A stretch of DNA of 41,503 bases. Origin: an uncultured Verrucomicrobiota bacterium. GTDB lineage: Bacteria; Verrucomicrobiota; Kiritimatiellia; CAIQIC01; Lenti-01. Within the stretch, counting starts at the first letter, position 1. Each line of letters opens with the position of its first letter. The translations under genes were made by a program, and so were the position numbers. The stretch lies in NCBI GenBank assembly GCA_938003985.1, contig CALKWZ010000077.1, forward strand, positions 1-41,503. Direction: 5' to 3'. Positions 39,218 to 41,503 of this stretch are shown here, piece after piece. The notes below the pieces were generated by a model. It saw nothing but the letters and a program-made list of their open reading frames with translations. It was not told where the DNA came from and ran no database searches.

Positions 39218-39937
39218 ATGATGGAACCGGTCCTTCCAGATCCGATCACCAACTACAATCGCCAAGTCGCCCGGCAGCGCTACCTGCGCCGCGAAGAATA
39301 CGTCCTCGGCCACCATCCCGGCTTCAACCTCGTTTATTGGCGCCGCATCGTGCGCGCCCCGGCCCGCGTGGAAAGCCTCGGCCGCCGCTGGGGCTGGAGC
39401 CGCGACCAGATCAAGCTGACCCAGGCCCTGCTCGTCACCCGCATGGCCTGCGTCTTCATCGACCACCTGATCACCCGGATGGCGCAGGCGGACATCCTGC
39501 CGCGCATCGCCAACGCCCCCCATCTGGAGTGGGAACGCCAATACCGCGACTTCCTGCTGCGCTTCCTGCGCGCGCCCGAAATCCACGGCCGCCGCGACAT
39601 CGTCAAGATCATGCAGCGGCTCCACCGCTACACCATGCCGCCGCAATCGCTGCTGGATTTCCGCCACCGCCATTGGCGCTGGATCGCCGCGATCCTGCCC
39701 TCGTTGCTGACGCCCGCCGCCGCCTCCGGCCTGTTCATCCGGCGGCAGTTCGACGTCCAGGGCGACCCCGTCGTCGCCGCGCGCAAGATCTGCTTCACCG
39801 CCGCGCTCTATTCCGACGTCCAGGAGCGGCTTTACCGCCAGCAATGGATGTACGCCTACAGCAACTGCCTGCTGCGCCTCTACGAACACATCCGCAAGTA
39901 CCCCGACGTCCTCGCCGCCATCATCGCGCTGGACTGA
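39218..39937 (+). CDS. Unknown 239-aa helical protein
   Basis: An Arg-, Trp- and His-rich, mostly helical protein (HHPGFNLVYWRRIVRAPARVESLGRRWGWSRDQIKL...). A weakly hydrophobic stretch near 150-170 (WIAAILPSLLTPAAASGLFI) may touch the membrane. No motif or family is recognised. It is likely co-transcribed with the 101-aa gene 16 bp upstream. It converges on the metallophosphoesterase gene with a 15-bp gap. Confidence 0.65.
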   Translation: MMEPVLPDPITNYNRQVARQRYLRREEYVLGHHPGFNLVYWRRIVRAPARVESLGRRWGWSRDQIKLTQALLVTRMACVFIDHLITRMAQADILPRIANAPHLEWERQYRDFLLRFLRAPEIHGRRDIVKIMQRLHRYTMPPQSLLDFRHRHWRWIAAILPSLLTPAAASGLFIRRQFDVQGDPVVAARKICFTAALYSDVQERLYRQQWMYAYSNCLLRLYEHIRKYPDVLAAIIALD

Positions 39938-39952
39938 GTCCCGCGCCGCCGC

Positions 39953-41374
39953 TCACCACTCGCGCGCCACCAGCGCCTGCCAGTTCCGCGCGTGGTTGTT
40001 GTGCCAGACGCCGCGCTCCGGATCGAAGAAGCAGAACGCCAGGTGCCATTTGACCGAATCCGGCACCGTGAACGTGGCCGTCCACGCCCCCGTGGCGGCG
40101 TCCCGCGCCATCGGCACGTCCAGCGGCAGGCGATCGAACTCGTCGCGCCCCAGGTGCAGCGTCACCTGCGCGGCGTCGGCCAGCGGTCCGCCCTGCGCGT
40201 CGTAGCGCACCGTGCAGCTTTCTCCGCGCGCCGGAAACGCCGGCGCCACCCGCACGTGCCGCCGCGCGACGTATTCCGCGCGGTCGAAAACCGTCCCGTC
40301 CGGCGCCGTGGCTTCGCTTTGGATGGTTTGGCCGGCCACGCGGAACCGCACGAAATGGTACGCGCTCGTGGCGAACGCGACGTTCGGATGCTGCGGATCG
40401 ACCCGGTAGAGCCAGCCCCCGCCGCCGCCGCTGACCAGATACGGCACGCCGTCGATCGGCTTCATCCGCTGGTAGCCGTGCGCGTGGCCGCTCAGCACCA
40501 GATCGGCCTCGTACTTCGTGAACAGCGGCACCCACCATTCCCGGAGACCGCCGTCCCCGCCGCGCTCGCCCTCCGAAAACGGCGGCCGGTGGAACGCCGG
40601 AATCGTCCAGGTCACCGCCGGATCGAACGCGGCTTTTTGCAGCTCGCGCGCGAGCCACGCCGCGCGGCCCGGGCCTTCGAATTCCGTCGAATCCAGCAAG
40701 AGAAACCGGATCGGCCCGACGTCGAGCGCGTGGTCGTGCGCGTCCGGCAGTTCGAACAGCCGATGCCAGAACGAATCCGGATTCTCCGGCTCGTCGTGGT
40801 TGCCCGACACCGGCTGGAAAACGAACGCCGCCAGTTCGTCCCGCAGGCATTCGAAAAACAGGTTCCAACTGCCGAGCACGCCGGCGTAGTCCGGCGCGTA
40901 GCGCGAATCGGCCAAATCCCCCGTCGACAGCACGAAATCCGGCTGCGCCGCCACGACGCCAGCGGACACCGTTTTGGCCGCCGCGACGTTGATGCCGCCC
41001 TGGAGATCGTTGTGCAGCACGAACGTGAACGGCTGCTCCGGGTCCGCCGGCGCCGTCCAGAACTTGCCCTGCGCCTTGTAGCCGTCGGAAGACGAAACCT
41101 CGTATCCGTAGTGCGTGCCCGGCCGCAGATCCCGCAGCGTGAACACGTGCCGGCGGGCCGGCGCCGATTCCGTCGCGCCGCAAACCCGCCCGCCGTCCGC
41201 ATCCATGCAGTCGACGCGGCCGATGCCTTCCGCGTGCCGTTCCCAGGCCAGCGTGACCGTCGTGCGCGGATCCTCCGTCCACGTCGCCATGACGGGAATT
41301 TCCCAGGTCCGCGCGAAAGCCGAACATGCCAGCCAACCGAACGCCAGAAAGATTCCCATCCGTCGCGCTGTCAT
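39953..41374 (-). CDS. Exported metallophosphoesterase with N-terminal fibronectin-like domain (purple acid phosphatase-like)
   Basis: A 473-aa protein. A signal peptide (MTARRMGIFLAFGWLACSAFA) is followed by an Fn3-like domain (about 25-110: TTVTLAWERH..., YGYEVSSSDGYKAQGKFWTA). The calcineurin-like catalytic domain has ordered metal ligands D123 in HNDLQGG, D153 in STGDLADS, GNHDE (191-195), H in FHRPPF and SGHAHGYQR. An extra C-terminal beta domain (about 385-473) follows. Family members remove phosphate from organic esters outside the cytoplasm. The ATG at 41374 has AGGAG about 10 bp upstream; the Met five codons later is an alternative. Confidence 0.88.
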   Translation of the reverse strand: MTARRMGIFLAFGWLACSAFARTWEIPVMATWTEDPRTTVTLAWERHAEGIGRVDCMDADGGRVCGATESAPARRHVFTLRDLRPGTHYGYEVSSSDGYKAQGKFWTAPADPEQPFTFVLHNDLQGGINVAAAKTVSAGVVAAQPDFVLSTGDLADSRYAPDYAGVLGSWNLFFECLRDELAAFVFQPVSGNHDEPENPDSFWHRLFELPDAHDHALDVGPIRFLLLDSTEFEGPGRAAWLARELQKAAFDPAVTWTIPAFHRPPFSEGERGGDGGLREWWVPLFTKYEADLVLSGHAHGYQRMKPIDGVPYLVSGGGGGWLYRVDPQHPNVAFATSAYHFVRFRVAGQTIQSEATAPDGTVFDRAEYVARRHVRVAPAFPARGESCTVRYDAQGGPLADAAQVTLHLGRDEFDRLPLDVPMARDAATGAWTATFTVPDSVKWHLAFCFFDPERGVWHNNHARNWQALVAREW

Positions 41375-41411
41375 CCGTCCAGTCTCCTCCGCCCCGCGCC
41401 GCGGGGACGAC

Positions 41412-41439
41412 AAAAAAGGACGCCCCGCAAAGAGCGTCC
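41412..41439 (-). terminator. Rho-independent terminator downstream of tRNA-Arg
   Basis: On the minus strand GGACGC pairs with GCGTCC and is followed by TTTTTT. Confidence 0.75.
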
Positions 41440-41448
41440 GCAAACAAG

Positions 41449-41503
41449 TGGCGTACCTGACAGGAGTTGAACCTGTAACCTTCTGATCCGTAGTCAGATG
41501 CTC
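41449..41503 (-). tRNA. tRNA-Arg (ACG), partial at window edge
   Basis: The reverse complement shows anticodon stem CTGAC/GATCAG-type text around loop bases with ACG, T arm ACAGG-TTCAACT-CCTGT, acceptor 3' strand CAGGTAC, discriminator G and encoded CCA (41451-41449). The 5' part lies beyond the window. Confidence 0.88.

Overview
The window is high-GC bacterial chromosomal DNA with dense genes on both strands. The style of several proteins suggests a member of the PVC group, most likely Kiritimatiellota or Verrucomicrobiota. Pointers are a long parallel beta-helix surface protein ending in a 'DSDGDGIPDEWE...NFEEYLADTDP' tail, a BspA-like leucine-rich-repeat protein, a carboxypeptidase-regulatory-like repeat protein, abundant interspersed palindromes, and an NrpR-type repressor beside glutamate dehydrogenase. 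This taxonomic call is an inference from gene style, not from a marker-gene comparison.

Layout. 1-1.4 kb: end of a surface-protein gene, serine O-acetyltransferase, and tRNA-Lys(CTT). 1.38-4.65 kb: a small element integrated in the 3' end of tRNA-Lys, bounded by 31-bp direct repeats. It carries a tyrosine integrase, an excisionase-like HTH protein, a small unknown gene, an HUH-type replication initiator and a hairpin-rich non-coding end. 4.8-6.9 kb: a CsgG-like protein and a polytopic membrane protein. 7.0-9.8 kb: rpmH-rnpA-yidD-yidC, tightly overlapped. 9.8-12.8 kb: trmJ with a family 2 glycosyltransferase, then a SpoU-type RNA methyltransferase. 12.9-13.8 kb: tRNA-Asp and a complex tRNA-Pro locus made of tandem repeats with tRNA fragments, an intact tRNA-Pro, a GIY-YIG endonuclease gene and a copy of the tRNA 3' half. 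13.8-20.4 kb: Ser/Thr kinase, S1/P1 nuclease, HD phosphohydrolase, sugar 2-epimerase, and an MsbA-like ABC exporter. 20.6-23.8 kb: UPF0316 protein, and nrpR divergent from gdhA. 24.2-29.5 kb: a carbohydrate-uptake-like locus of TPR lipoprotein, membrane-anchored solute-binding protein and a single-chain permease that fuses two MalF/MalG-like halves, with no ATPase gene. 29.5-30.7 kb: nucleotidyltransferase with a 48-aa partner, and a membrane protein. 31-37 kb: surface or secreted proteins, one broken by an in-frame stop. 37.2-41.5 kb: prmA, lytic transglycosylase, two unknown genes, metallophosphoesterase and a partial tRNA-Arg.

The most unusual content is non-coding. Several intergenic regions carry short tandem repeats in strict 7-bp phase, some for 12-13 consecutive heptads. 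Two loci carry arrays of a 31-bp unit built on a TACGTnnnACGTA near-palindrome. The tRNA-Pro/GIY-YIG locus looks like a composite mobile unit in which REP-like hairpins are embedded in tRNA fragments. Several protein genes have a -35/-10 promoter ending only 6-8 bp before the start codon, which predicts leaderless mRNAs, while others have strong Shine-Dalgarno sites.
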